Shown: positions 8,992 through 17,762 of the stretch, one piece after another
Position numbering within the stretch: the stretch's first letter is position 1
How the letters are laid out: every line of letters begins with the position of its first letter
NCBI GenBank assembly: GCA_902763615.1
Contig: CACWSX010000024.1
Coordinates: 1-64,000 of the forward strand
Direction of reading: 5' to 3'
Source of the DNA: an uncultured Prevotellaceae bacterium
GTDB taxonomy: Bacteria; Bacteroidota; Bacteroidia; Bacteroidales; Bacteroidaceae
DNA: 64,000 nt
Notes under the pieces: model-generated
Told to the model about the DNA's origin: nothing
The model's database searches: none
What the model saw: the letters and a program-made list of their open reading frames with translations, nothing else
Position numbers and translations under genes: made by a program

Positions 8992-11900
8992 ATGAGCTAT
9001 ATAAACGATATTGAAAGGATAAACGACCTGTCTATCAGTGACATAATAAGAGTCTCGTCGAGTTATGTCCCTATAGCCTATAAAACCTGTCCGTGGGCAT
9101 ATAGAGACAGTGAAGGCCGGACCTTGGAACACGGAACTGCTGTGTTGGAAACAGAAGAACAGTGTTGTGCTTATATGGCTGCCTATGGTCCTATGCATCG
9201 CCATAAGCTGCAGCGTGCCTTGGACGAGAACGAATTTCCTTATAGAGCTCTGAGCAATGGAGTTGAGATATATGACTGGGGATGCGGACAGGGTATTGGT
9301 ACAGTCGCTGTGATAGAACGACTTAGGGAACAGGGAACGCTGTCAAAACTTAAGAAGATTACTCTTGAGGAGCCGTCGGATGTAGCAAGGCAGCGTGCTG
9401 TGCTGCATGTAAGACAGACATTAGGAAGTCATTCAGCAGAAATAATCGACTTGCCTTACTATTTGCCATCTGACTATGGTGACAATAGCAATTCCGTTAC
9501 CGAGATCGATGTACAGGAACCCTGTGCAATACATATCTTCTCAAACATTCTTGATATTGAAGCAGTAAGCCTGAAAGGGGTATCTAAGATGATAACTTCT
9601 TCTGGCAATCAACATATTGCATTGTGTATTGGTCCGGCAAATCTTAATGAGAGCAGAATCAACACCTTCAGCTACTACTTCAAGAAGGAAGACCTTCGCG
9701 TGTTCACCGAGTTCCGTGACACGAATTTTGGCCGTCATCCTAACGGAAGGGCGTATGGTTGCCTGATCAAGAGCTTCACATACAGTTTGGCACGTAACAG
9801 GGACATTCTCCACAAGTACAGCTACTTTGCCCCTGTCCAGCTTTTTGCTTCTTATTCGGATACAGACCTGCAAGGGTCAATGTTACAGAGTGCATTTGAG
9901 GTTCTGGCTCCGTTTGATATGACGGCACACAAGAATCTCTGTCCCGTTTATGCTCTTGTCAGCAACCTTATCTCACGAGGCCGTCCAACAATAGCAAGCC
10001 AGAAGGTACTGAATGCTATCAGTTCTAAGGATAGAGCGAAGTGTCTCAATGCAGTAGCACGTATCCAGAAGACCTTCGCAGAGGCCATTATATCCGACCG
10101 TTTGGATTTGAAGAAGGACAGCTGGGAGATTCTTGTCATTGAGGATGACACGTCGGTAGCAAAACTTGCCCTTAACGATTTTGCTGAACTATATCATCAT
10201 ATCGTTGCTATGACGCAGGATTACAGTGACATGACACTGCCCACCATCAACATTCATAGCAAAAAGGAGGCAAAGACTGAGGTTACTTATGATGCAATCA
10301 TTGATGTCTCTATTGACCAGATCTGTAATCCAGAAGAGGTTATATTCTCGAAATATAAGGCAAACAACGACTGCTACTTCATTGTTCGTTCGTCAAAGAC
10401 CGTTTATGCGGAGAGGTTCCTCTATACAACTGAAAGAATCAAGTACAAACCTCTTGTTGAGCGGGATTCACAGGGTAATTACCACAATATCGAGGAGGTT
10501 TGTGAGCACCTGAGATATTTCCTTAACCTGATATTCAGGAAGGAAGACTTCAGGCCTGGCCAGCTTCCGATTCTTAGCCGAGCCTTGCAGCTGAAGAGTG
10601 TCATTGGTCTGTTGCCTACGGGTGGAGGTAAATCTCTTACCTACCAGTTGGCAGCTATGCTACAGCCAGGAGTTACCCTGGTTGTTGACCCATTAAGAGG
10701 CCTGATGAAAGACCAATATGACGGTTTGCTCAAAACGGGCGTGGACTGTATTTCGTACATCAACAGCGATATAACCAAAGACAGAGATGAAAGAGAACGA
10801 AGAGAGAATGCACTTACTGGATCTCAAATACAAATCATGTTCTTGTCGCCAGAGCGACTGAGCATACACAGGTTCAGAGAAGTCCTGCGTTCCATGCGCG
10901 AATCAGATATATTTTTTGCCTACGGTGTGATTGACGAGGTACACTGCGTTTCTGAGTGGGGACATGATTTCAGGTTGGCCTATCTCCATCTGGGCAGAAA
11001 CCTATACAACTATGTGCTTCCGAAAGAAGTTGAAGGTGCTGACAACCATATTTCCCTGTTTGGACTGACGGCAACGGCCTCGTTTGACGTGCTCGCAGAT
11101 GTGGAACGAGAATTGTCGGGCAGTAACTCCTATTCCTTAGAAGACGACGCTACTGTCAGGTATGAGAACACGAATCGACTGGAGTTACAGTACTATGTAT
11201 ATCCCGTAGATGCATCAGCTGCAGGAAAAGCCCGAATGGTTGATGAACTGAAGGAGGATATGGTTCTTAATGCCATCAATGATGCCACGGAGAAAATTCA
11301 GGAAATACAGAATGAAGATAGTATTGACGAGATTAAGAGACGGTTCCTCGAAAGGGAGAACATATCCGACGAAAGCAAAATCACCGAAATCAACTCAACT
11401 GACCTCTATACTGACGTTGAAGAGGACTGGTATACTGAAAGGTATACGGATGTAGCCGGTATTGTCTTCTGCATTCGTGCAAACAAAGAAGGGAAGCCTG
11501 ATGTAAGGCTGAGTGTTCCTACTGTAGCTAATACATTAAGAGAGCACAACATTAACAGAATATCGACATATAAGGGTGGTGATGATACGTCCTGTCAGGA
11601 CGAGTTCCTTGCAGGAGACACCAATCTGATGGTGGCCACAAAAGCATTTGGAATGGGTATCGACAAGTCTAATGTGCGTTTAACCGTACATTTGAACTAT
11701 CCAGGATCTCTAGAGTCGTTTGTTCAGGAGGCCGGTCGTGCTGGGCGTGACAAGAAAATGGCATTGGCAACGATTATGTATTCCTCCAAGACATTCCCCG
11801 TTATCAATGCCAGAACTCGCCAATGGAGTCATTTTTCTGCAGATTACACAAATAACAAGTTCTTCTATGATAGCAATTTCCTTGGCGAGGAGTTTGAGCT

Positions 11901-13122
11901 ATATGTCATGGAACTGCTCATGAATGGCTTACATGTGCGGATCAGTAATGAGGAGATTGCAGGTATTGACTCTCTGAAATACGGAAACAGTAAGGGTATT
12001 CTGCAATATATCAAAAGATATCCTATAGGAACAACTCTGACATATTATGTTTCATACGAAGAGAATGAGCATGTGCTTGACGAGTATAATACATATCTAA
12101 AAGAAAAGCAAATGCCCCTGTTCAGCACATGGAATGCAAAGAATGTCAAGAACGAGCGGGGATTCAGCTATATCCGAGATTATGGTTCAGCAGAATATAA
12201 GGATGCCATCCAAAAGGCCATCTACCGAATGTGTATCATTGGTCTGATAGATGATTTCACTGAAGACTATGCTAAAAAGACATTCCGCATAACGACCGTA
12301 TGCCAGGATGAGTCGCACTACTATGATTACCTCCGCCTTTATTATCGGAAGTACTACTCTGAAGACAGAGTAGATATCATGATTGATGAAGTTAAGCAGA
12401 TGGCAGCCAATGACGGAGTGATTATGGCTTGTCTGAAACACCTTACATCTTTTATATATAGGAGCATTGCTGACAAGAGGGCCAGAGGCATACTGGATAT
12501 GGAGCAGTTCTGCAACATGGCCATCAACTCCGGTAAAGACTGGAAGGAGACTAATGAGGACCTAAAAGACTTCATCTACTACTATTTCAACTCGAAATAC
12601 GCAAGGGAAGGGTTCGTTACATACGATTCTAGTGTAAGTCAGGAGGTGCCTTTCTCTCTGAAGGACGATACAAACTATGATATTCATAGTGAGAGTGAAA
12701 TATCTGATTTTGGTCTGGTGAAGAAGTACATGAGAGTAGTTGACCCAGATATTGTCAACAATGACTCCCAAAAGGACAACATAAAGCATTTGCAGGGTGC
12801 TGTGCGTTTGATTAGGCGTGCCATTGCCGAGATGAATCCAGTACTGAACCTACTGAATATTTTCTGTATTATCTTCCTCGGACAACAGGAAAACGAAATG
12901 CTTGAAGAGGAGTTGTACAACGACTATAAAGCCGTCATGAAATTGTATTCTTCTCAGGGGAAACATAATATCCTTGACGAATATACGCAATTGCTCATAG
13001 ACCACACTGCCCTTCTTTCAGAAGACAAAGGGTATATTGAAAAAATCCAGCTAGCCGTTCAACTTGAAATACATGCTGATGAATTGAATAGTATAAATCA
13101 AAAATATATTGAAGAATTATGA
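8992..13122 (+). CDS. Methyltransferase-like / RecQ-family helicase fusion
   Basis: 1376 residues. The N-terminal part has a Rossmann methyltransferase-like motif I, YDWGCGQGIGT (about 94-104), an acidic strand ITLEEPS and IHIFSNILDI resembling motif IV; catalytic activity is unproven. From about 505 follows a RecQ-type SF2 helicase: FRPGQLPI, LLPTGGGKSLTYQL (Walker A, about 541), VIDEVHCVSEWGHDF (about 645; DEVH in place of DEAH), GLTATAS (about 690), ATKAFGMGIDKSNVR and QEAGRAGRD (about 912). The last 450 residues match nothing I know and no HRDC domain is evident. It starts 16 nt after the DUF1848 gene and overlaps the next gene by 4 nt (ATGA), so the genes are probably translationally coupled. 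Confidence 0.88.
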   Translation: MSYINDIERINDLSISDIIRVSSSYVPIAYKTCPWAYRDSEGRTLEHGTAVLETEEQCCAYMAAYGPMHRHKLQRALDENEFPYRALSNGVEIYDWGCGQGIGTVAVIERLREQGTLSKLKKITLEEPSDVARQRAVLHVRQTLGSHSAEIIDLPYYLPSDYGDNSNSVTEIDVQEPCAIHIFSNILDIEAVSLKGVSKMITSSGNQHIALCIGPANLNESRINTFSYYFKKEDLRVFTEFRDTNFGRHPNGRAYGCLIKSFTYSLARNRDILHKYSYFAPVQLFASYSDTDLQGSMLQSAFEVLAPFDMTAHKNLCPVYALVSNLISRGRPTIASQKVLNAISSKDRAKCLNAVARIQKTFAEAIISDRLDLKKDSWEILVIEDDTSVAKLALNDFAELYHHIVAMTQDYSDMTLPTINIHSKKEAKTEVTYDAIIDVSIDQICNPEEVIFSKYKANNDCYFIVRSSKTVYAERFLYTTERIKYKPLVERDSQGNYHNIEEVCEHLRYFLNLIFRKEDFRPGQLPILSRALQLKSVIGLLPTGGGKSLTYQLAAMLQPGVTLVVDPLRGLMKDQYDGLLKTGVDCISYINSDITKDRDERERRENALTGSQIQIMFLSPERLSIHRFREVLRSMRESDIFFAYGVIDEVHCVSEWGHDFRLAYLHLGRNLYNYVLPKEVEGADNHISLFGLTATASFDVLADVERELSGSNSYSLEDDATVRYENTNRLELQYYVYPVDASAAGKARMVDELKEDMVLNAINDATEKIQEIQNEDSIDEIKRRFLERENISDESKITEINSTDLYTDVEEDWYTERYTDVAGIVFCIRANKEGKPDVRLSVPTVANTLREHNINRISTYKGGDDTSCQDEFLAGDTNLMVATKAFGMGIDKSNVRLTVHLNYPGSLESFVQEAGRAGRDKKMALATIMYSSKTFPVINARTRQWSHFSADYTNNKFFYDSNFLGEEFELYVMELLMNGLHVRISNEEIAGIDSLKYGNSKGILQYIKRYPIGTTLTYYVSYEENEHVLDEYNTYLKEKQMPLFSTWNAKNVKNERGFSYIRDYGSAEYKDAIQKAIYRMCIIGLIDDFTEDYAKKTFRITTVCQDESHYYDYLRLYYRKYYSEDRVDIMIDEVKQMAANDGVIMACLKHLTSFIYRSIADKRARGILDMEQFCNMAINSGKDWKETNEDLKDFIYYYFNSKYAREGFVTYDSSVSQEVPFSLKDDTNYDIHSESEISDFGLVKKYMRVVDPDIVNNDSQKDNIKHLQGAVRLIRRAIAEMNPVLNLLNIFCIIFLGQQENEMLEEELYNDYKAVMKLYSSQGKHNILDEYTQLLIDHTALLSEDKGYIEKIQLAVQLEIHADELNSINQKYIEEL

Positions 13123-13517
13123 TTGACGAGAAAATCAACAACTCGCTTAGGGAGTTAGAACAGGGGCTCAAAAACGTAGAGTCTGCCCGGAAACAAGTGG
13201 AAAAGACGGTCAGTTCCTATGACGGTCTGAACAAAACCACTGCTGAGTATGTAAGCCAGCTCGGTATCATAACAACTAAAGTCAAAGAACTAGTGGATAG
13301 TATCGGCAAGGACTATGACCTGAAAGTCAAAGCATTTGAAAAGGACAGAGACACTGTCATAAAGGCTTCAAATGCAGCAACTGAGAAACTCTCCAATGCC
13401 ACGGAAGAATTCAAGGGATCGCTATTTGAGATTCAGACAAAACTGAAATACAGCCTGATTGTTAATGCTGTTTCACTGGTTGCGGTTGCTGCTATTGTGT
13501 TCTTACTTTTGAAATAG
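13119..13517 (+). CDS. Coiled-coil protein with C-terminal membrane anchor
   Basis: 132 residues. Residues 1-105 are almost entirely heptad-like, charged helix (SLRELEQGLKNVESARKQVE, then KVKELVDSIG and FEKDRDTVIKASNAATEKL). Residues about 112-131 form one hydrophobic segment, SLIVNAVSLVAVAAIVFLLL, ending in a single Lys, the layout of a tail-anchored inner-membrane protein. The start overlaps the RecQ-fusion stop by four bases. In defence operons such small anchored coiled coils often act as sensors or scaffolds; here that is only an inference. Confidence 0.75.
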   Translation: MIDEKINNSLRELEQGLKNVESARKQVEKTVSSYDGLNKTTAEYVSQLGIITTKVKELVDSIGKDYDLKVKAFEKDRDTVIKASNAATEKLSNATEEFKGSLFEIQTKLKYSLIVNAVSLVAVAAIVFLLLK

Positions 13518-13547
13518 TCATATTGATAATAATAAACAGAATGAAAT

Positions 13548-14273
13548 ATGAAACAATATGTAATTATCGACATTGAACAGAATACCGTTCAACCTGACGG
13601 GAAGGTTCTTATTGTCAAGGCTAATGAGGCTAAACGTAGTGCTGGATTTGAGCATCTGGAAAAAATGTTTGGGAAGACGTACTACAATTTTGTAACGCAT
13701 GAATGTGATGATACTGAAGTTTTCATGCTGCCATTTTCAGAGGAATTCGCACAAAATCTCGTGCGTTTGGCACGAAGGTACGAAGACGGTGAGTTCTGGA
13801 CACCTAACATGGAAGAGTTCATGGATGCAAAGTTAAGCACTCCCAAAGGTATAATCACTGTTCATAAATCTATGGTTCTTGTGAATAAGAGAATTCAAAA
13901 AGAAACTCAAGCTTATATTCCACCTGTTGCAGATTGGCAATTTAAGCATAAAGTAGTCGATGGAATAGAAATAGTATCTTTCTCAGCTACCAAGACTACG
14001 ATTGAAGAAACTCCTGATGGTGGTTTCAGTTGGGATTCGGGTGACATGGCTTTCTTCGTGTTCCCTGATGATGAGGAAAATATACAAGCCCTTAACAACT
14101 TGATAAAGTTGGATCCACATAAAAAACAATTCTGGAGACCAGATGTATCAGATTTCTATCATACTAGGATTTCTATGAATGGGCCTTTTGGATCTACTGA
14201 GCATGACCTGTACATTTCATATGACCTCCCTACTGACAGCGTTTTAGACAATTTACAAGAAGCACTTTGGTAA
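13548..14273 (+). CDS. Unknown protein with two related halves
   Basis: 241 residues, soluble, no signal peptide. Two segments look like diverged copies of one domain: about 55-115 (VFMLPFSEEFAQNLVRLA, then FWTPNMEEFMDAKLSTPKG) and about 160-225 (FFVFPDDEENIQALNNLI, then FWRPDVSDFYHTRISMNGP). In both, a hydrophobic strand leads to an acidic helix, FW.P...F, and a strand. No catalytic motif is recognised. It lies 30 nt after the coiled-coil gene in the same orientation, so it probably belongs to the same transcript. Confidence 0.7.
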   Translation: MKQYVIIDIEQNTVQPDGKVLIVKANEAKRSAGFEHLEKMFGKTYYNFVTHECDDTEVFMLPFSEEFAQNLVRLARRYEDGEFWTPNMEEFMDAKLSTPKGIITVHKSMVLVNKRIQKETQAYIPPVADWQFKHKVVDGIEIVSFSATKTTIEETPDGGFSWDSGDMAFFVFPDDEENIQALNNLIKLDPHKKQFWRPDVSDFYHTRISMNGPFGSTEHDLYISYDLPTDSVLDNLQEALW

Positions 14274-14285
14274 AACTTATTTGTT

Positions 14286-15152
14286 ATGGTTAATATTGGT
14301 AGTATTAATTGGATTGAAAGCCAGAATGCTTTCTCCATTTCCAGTAGAAGGATCTTTGGACGTAATATATCTTATAATTATTACAAAGGCCATCAAAAAC
14401 AGAGATATTGGATGGGACGTTATCGTTATAGCATGAATGGTGAAATAAAAATGAGTAATGTTGACAAGAAACTACAACCGTCTGGTATCGAGTCAGATGG
14501 GAAAGCATACTACTGGCACTATTTTCATAACTCTTGTTGTTTCGCTAAGCAATTGAATTATGATTTATATATTGCTCTGAAAAATAATCGGTTTATTGTA
14601 AATAGGGTCAATTCTGGGAAATGGAATTTTAATCATAATGCATTCTCATGTATTACCAGGGCAATAACTGAACTAGAGTTACAATTGAGCTCTAATCAAC
14701 ATCTTGTCGTTCTTTTGCCATGGAATAAAAATATAGAAAAAGAAGCACAAAAGAAATATCAAAACGAGTTTATAGAGCTTCTTAAACAAGAGGAGATTAC
14801 CTATGTCGTTGGTGATATTAATAAAGTAGATGAAAATGACAAACAGTTAGTTGTTGTTGTCATAGACCTTGTAACAACTATAACTCGTAAAAATTATATT
14901 ATTAACGACATCCGAAAAAAGAAAGTAGCTCAAAAGCCTTTGATTGCTATGTACAGCCTAGTGGTTATTTATGACGAAATTGTCGGCAAGTTTTCTGTTG
15001 ATCTCCATGTCCTTCGAGAAAAGCAGGAAGAAGAAAAGAGAGCCAAGAAAAGTAGAACCTATGAAAGTTGGACACCAGATATAGATGAAGAAGAACTAAT
15101 CATGAGGTCCCTGGCAGGATATGGACCAGATCCAGAGATTTTTGGTTTTTAA
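14286..15152 (+). CDS. Unknown protein, weak phosphoribosyltransferase-like segment
   Basis: 288 residues, 12 nt after the preceding gene. The centre alternates hydrophobic strands and helices: HLVVLLPWNKN, EEITYVVGDIN, then QLVVVVIDLVTTITRKN followed by PLIAMYSLVVIYDE. The stretch VVVVIDLVTT resembles the PRPP-binding loop of type I phosphoribosyltransferases (usually VDDV.TTG), but one of the acidic pair and the glycine are missing, so any relation is tentative. The C-terminus is a charged helix and an acidic tail. AT-rich codon use, like its neighbours. Confidence 0.65.
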   Translation: MVNIGSINWIESQNAFSISSRRIFGRNISYNYYKGHQKQRYWMGRYRYSMNGEIKMSNVDKKLQPSGIESDGKAYYWHYFHNSCCFAKQLNYDLYIALKNNRFIVNRVNSGKWNFNHNAFSCITRAITELELQLSSNQHLVVLLPWNKNIEKEAQKKYQNEFIELLKQEEITYVVGDINKVDENDKQLVVVVIDLVTTITRKNYIINDIRKKKVAQKPLIAMYSLVVIYDEIVGKFSVDLHVLREKQEEEKRAKKSRTYESWTPDIDEEELIMRSLAGYGPDPEIFGF

Positions 15153-15215
15153 CACCAAGCTGAGTAAACATGAAATGATCATTAAGGATATTAATGTAAA
15201 CAAATATATTTTATT

Positions 15216-15785
15216 ATGGCAAAAATAAATTATAGTAATGAAATTGCTCCTCAGATTATAGAGGAAGCAAGAAAAAGAATATTCAATTCTTTTAAAGAAA
15301 AGGGATATATTGATAATATAGATTCTGATTCTGTCGTAACTATCGAAGAAGATTCGATTGCAATTTGTACTAGTATATCTTATGAGGTTACGAAGTATTA
15401 TATGAATCATAATCCTAGCCAAGTAAATACTCATGCCCCTGTTTATTCTTCTCTATTATCCGTATTTGCTGCTATGGCACTCACTATTGAGTGGGCTGAA
15501 GGTAATACAGAGGCTCCAGAAATCCTCTTTGACGAGATGATGGAAGAATCACCAATAGACATTTTCGATGAATATCTTCTTGAAAAAATAGGTATCAAAT
15601 ACCAATCAGATGAGTTTAACGATCTCGTTTCATTGATTAATCAAACCTATATTGACAATTGGATTTACATACACAAAGAAGCAGAAAAGAAAGGTATTGG
15701 CACTCAGATTATGTTTGTTATTGACAGTCTGAAGATTATGTTATCATTAGGAATTCAAATAGAGAAGAAGCGACTTGGTATATAA
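15216..15785 (+). CDS. Unknown helical protein, last gene of the helicase operon
   Basis: 189 residues, predominantly helical. It begins MAKINYSNEIAPQIIEEARK; a hydrophobic helix near residues 75-95 (SSLLSVFAAMALTIEWAEG) could be buried core rather than a membrane span. The middle is acidic (FDEMMEESPIDIFDEYLLE). No known motif. It follows the previous gene by 63 nt and is probably the last co-transcribed member; beyond it the coding order is broken by about 570 bp containing a decayed 5S rRNA fragment. Confidence 0.65.
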   Translation: MAKINYSNEIAPQIIEEARKRIFNSFKEKGYIDNIDSDSVVTIEEDSIAICTSISYEVTKYYMNHNPSQVNTHAPVYSSLLSVFAAMALTIEWAEGNTEAPEILFDEMMEESPIDIFDEYLLEKIGIKYQSDEFNDLVSLINQTYIDNWIYIHKEAEKKGIGTQIMFVIDSLKIMLSLGIQIEKKRLGI

Positions 15786-15827
15786 TTAGTAGAGACTAAT
15801 AATTTTCATCATTACGATGCAAATATA

Positions 15828-15896
15828 ATCCCGAACGGAGAAGTGAAATGTGCTTATGCCGATGGTACTGCAAATGTGCGAGAGTAGGTAGACGCC
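15828..15896 (+). pseudogene. Decayed 3' part of a 5S rRNA gene
   Basis: The block retains the most conserved 5S rRNA words in the right order and spacing: CCCGAAC then GAGAAGTGAAA (loop B/helix III region), GCCGATGGTACTGC (loop E region) and GCGAGAGTAGGTAGACGCC (3' strand). The 5' half, which should pair with the 3' strand, is not recognisable upstream, and no 16S, 23S or tRNA gene is near. I read it as a remnant left by recombination, not a working gene. Confidence 0.6.
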
Positions 15897-16225
15897 AAAG
15901 CCCGGAAGCAAACATGGATGATAACATGTGATGCAAGAACCATTCAAATTATACACGCATATGTTCGATAAAAACATTTATCTGAATAATTTTGGTATAT
16001 AGGTGAATCTGTCCCCAAAGAAAGGGGCTGGTTCAAATAAGTCATCTCCTTTCGTAGAAGAGTTTTAGAGACTGATGGGTAAGCTATGTGTTAATTTCAT
16101 TTGGTGGTCAATAATTGGCCTACTAATAATCCTTCTATAAGAGGGATCTCCTGAGCAAGAGGGTAAAAGGCTCTCTTTTTGAGCATATTTGTGATGATAT
16201 CAAAGAATAACAATGTAATAATGAC

Positions 16226-16318
16226 ATGGACAAGGATAATAAATGGATACAATATAAAGATGAGGAAGGCAAAGTGAGTGTGAACACACGTTTTGTCAAT
16301 GAGGATGTGTGGTCGTGA
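16226..16318 (+). CDS. Short ORF of 30 residues, possible gene remnant
   Basis: The ATG at 16226 opens a 30-residue reading frame beginning MDKDNKWIQYKDEEGKVSVN and ending VNEDVWS. It is hydrophilic and protein-like, but has no matching promoter or known motif. It could be the surviving start of a lost gene or chance. Confidence 0.25.
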   Translation: MDKDNKWIQYKDEEGKVSVNTRFVNEDVWS

Positions 16319-16352
16319 ACAAAAAAGTCAGATGTTATAAAAAGACTTAGGT

Positions 16353-17756
16353 ATGATTGACAAATTCTTGAAAAAATGGGAAAATTTAAAAGAATCTCTT
16401 AGAGATGAGATAGAAGATACTGGTGGAATAAAGTTTTTTATGATAGCGCTTCTGTTGACTATACTCTTTATACCGTTTTTATTTGTGTATGAACTCATAA
16501 TTAAACCGATTTATAGAACTATTCGTATGATTATAGATGCTCCCAGACTTGGAATGAAAAAGGCATATATGAAGTATTTCCATTCTGATGATTATCAGAA
16601 AGAACAATGGAAGAAAGAACGTGAGGAAAAGGAGGCATTAGACAGCCAGCTGCTACCAGATAGTAGACAGAAGAAGTTCGACGATTGGAAAAACTGGCCA
16701 GATGCATATGTTGTCGATAAGGTTGCGATATATGCTGCTGGAGGTCGCACATTGGTATATGTAGATGAGAGATTAGAAGAATTTGATGTGCCTGAAGGAG
16801 TTGAGAATATATATCATCGTTGCTTTGCATGCTGCGATGCGTTGAAACGGATTAGCCTGCCTTCTTCTGTGAAAAGGATCGGCAAAAAGGCTTTCTTCAG
16901 TTGCGTATCACTCAAAGAAATCAATATCCCCCAATCAGTTTCGATAATTGACGAGGGAATCTTTATGAACTGTTCTTCCCTAGAACATATTGAACTTCCA
17001 CCCCAAATAAGAGAAATACCTGCCCGTACTTTCTGCCACTGTAGGAAGTTGCAATATATCAAATTGCCAGAGGCTCTTAGATCCATCAAGACAGAGGCTT
17101 TCCGGCGTTGCTATTCGTTAGAGAGAATAGATACCAACGAAAAACTTGAAATAATTGAGAAAAAGGCTTTTGAGGATTGCCGTTCGTTGAAGGAGTTCAT
17201 CATGCCAAATACTGTACGTTCTTGTTCTGAAGGCATGTTCAATGGATGTCATTCATTGCAACATATACATTTCTCCTCTCAGATCAAAGATTTTGGTGGT
17301 AGTTGTTGTCGTGATTGCTGGAGCATTAACAGATTTACTATGCCAAAGGATGAATACATGATATCCTATGCTAAAGAGCATTGGGAGGAATATAAAGAAA
17401 AAGTGAATATCTCAACATCGGAAAACCCTATTCCAAAAACAATGTTCTGGACGATGGGGGATTCATTATATTTCGGCATCCCTCGTCTCACCAGCGTTTG
17501 TTTAGTGTTTTGTTTTTCCAAAGGAGTGGAATATACCGTTCCAAGTTTTGTGACCAATGTTAAACGCGATGCTTTTACTTCGTGCAAGAATCTGCGTAAG
17601 TTGCGGTTAAGCCCTTATATAAAGGCAAGTGATGACCCGTGGGAAATCAATAGTATTTCTTACGACTTTATTTATGAGAATTGGGCGCAGATAGAGGATA
17701 TTATCTTTGACGAGACGCTTAAAAATACGAAATATGCATTTGGACTAATGGCTTAA
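16353..17756 (+). CDS. Membrane-anchored BspA-like leucine-rich repeat protein
   Basis: 467 residues. One transmembrane helix lies at about 27-47 (FFMIALLLTILFIPFLFVYE), followed by a basic segment. From about 135 to 330 run tandem repeats of about 23 residues of the LRR_5/BspA type, each with a core like AF..C.SLK.I.LP.S...I. Examples are KAFFSCVSLKEINIP, GIFMNCSSLEHIELP and TFCHCRKLQYIKLP. A further partial repeat lies near 410 (AFTSCKNLRKLRLSP). These domains mediate protein binding; most are secreted, whereas this one lacks a signal peptide and should sit on the inner membrane. It ends 6 nt before the next gene, so the two are probably co-transcribed. Confidence 0.85.
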   Translation: MIDKFLKKWENLKESLRDEIEDTGGIKFFMIALLLTILFIPFLFVYELIIKPIYRTIRMIIDAPRLGMKKAYMKYFHSDDYQKEQWKKEREEKEALDSQLLPDSRQKKFDDWKNWPDAYVVDKVAIYAAGGRTLVYVDERLEEFDVPEGVENIYHRCFACCDALKRISLPSSVKRIGKKAFFSCVSLKEINIPQSVSIIDEGIFMNCSSLEHIELPPQIREIPARTFCHCRKLQYIKLPEALRSIKTEAFRRCYSLERIDTNEKLEIIEKKAFEDCRSLKEFIMPNTVRSCSEGMFNGCHSLQHIHFSSQIKDFGGSCCRDCWSINRFTMPKDEYMISYAKEHWEEYKEKVNISTSENPIPKTMFWTMGDSLYFGIPRLTSVCLVFCFSKGVEYTVPSFVTNVKRDAFTSCKNLRKLRLSPYIKASDDPWEINSISYDFIYENWAQIEDIIFDETLKNTKYAFGLMA

Positions 17757-17762
17757 TAGACT

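Larger units (their letters stand above)
15786..16352. other. 567-bp gap with gene remnants
   Basis: Apart from the 5S-like block and a 30-codon ORF (16226-16318), I see no gene here. A possible weak hairpin with a T-run lies near 16155-16180 (AGAG...CTCT then TTTTT). Composition is AT-rich and there is no recognisable transposon end. It looks like a scar between two accessory modules. Confidence 0.5.

Noticed and set aside
15786..15977. 63-codon minus-strand ORF over the 5S-like block
   Set aside because: Coding sense is poor, no promoter, and it overlaps the rRNA remnant.
16014..16040. CCCC...GGGG hairpin in the gap after the helicase operon, considered as a terminator
   Set aside because: The stem is short and no T-run follows.
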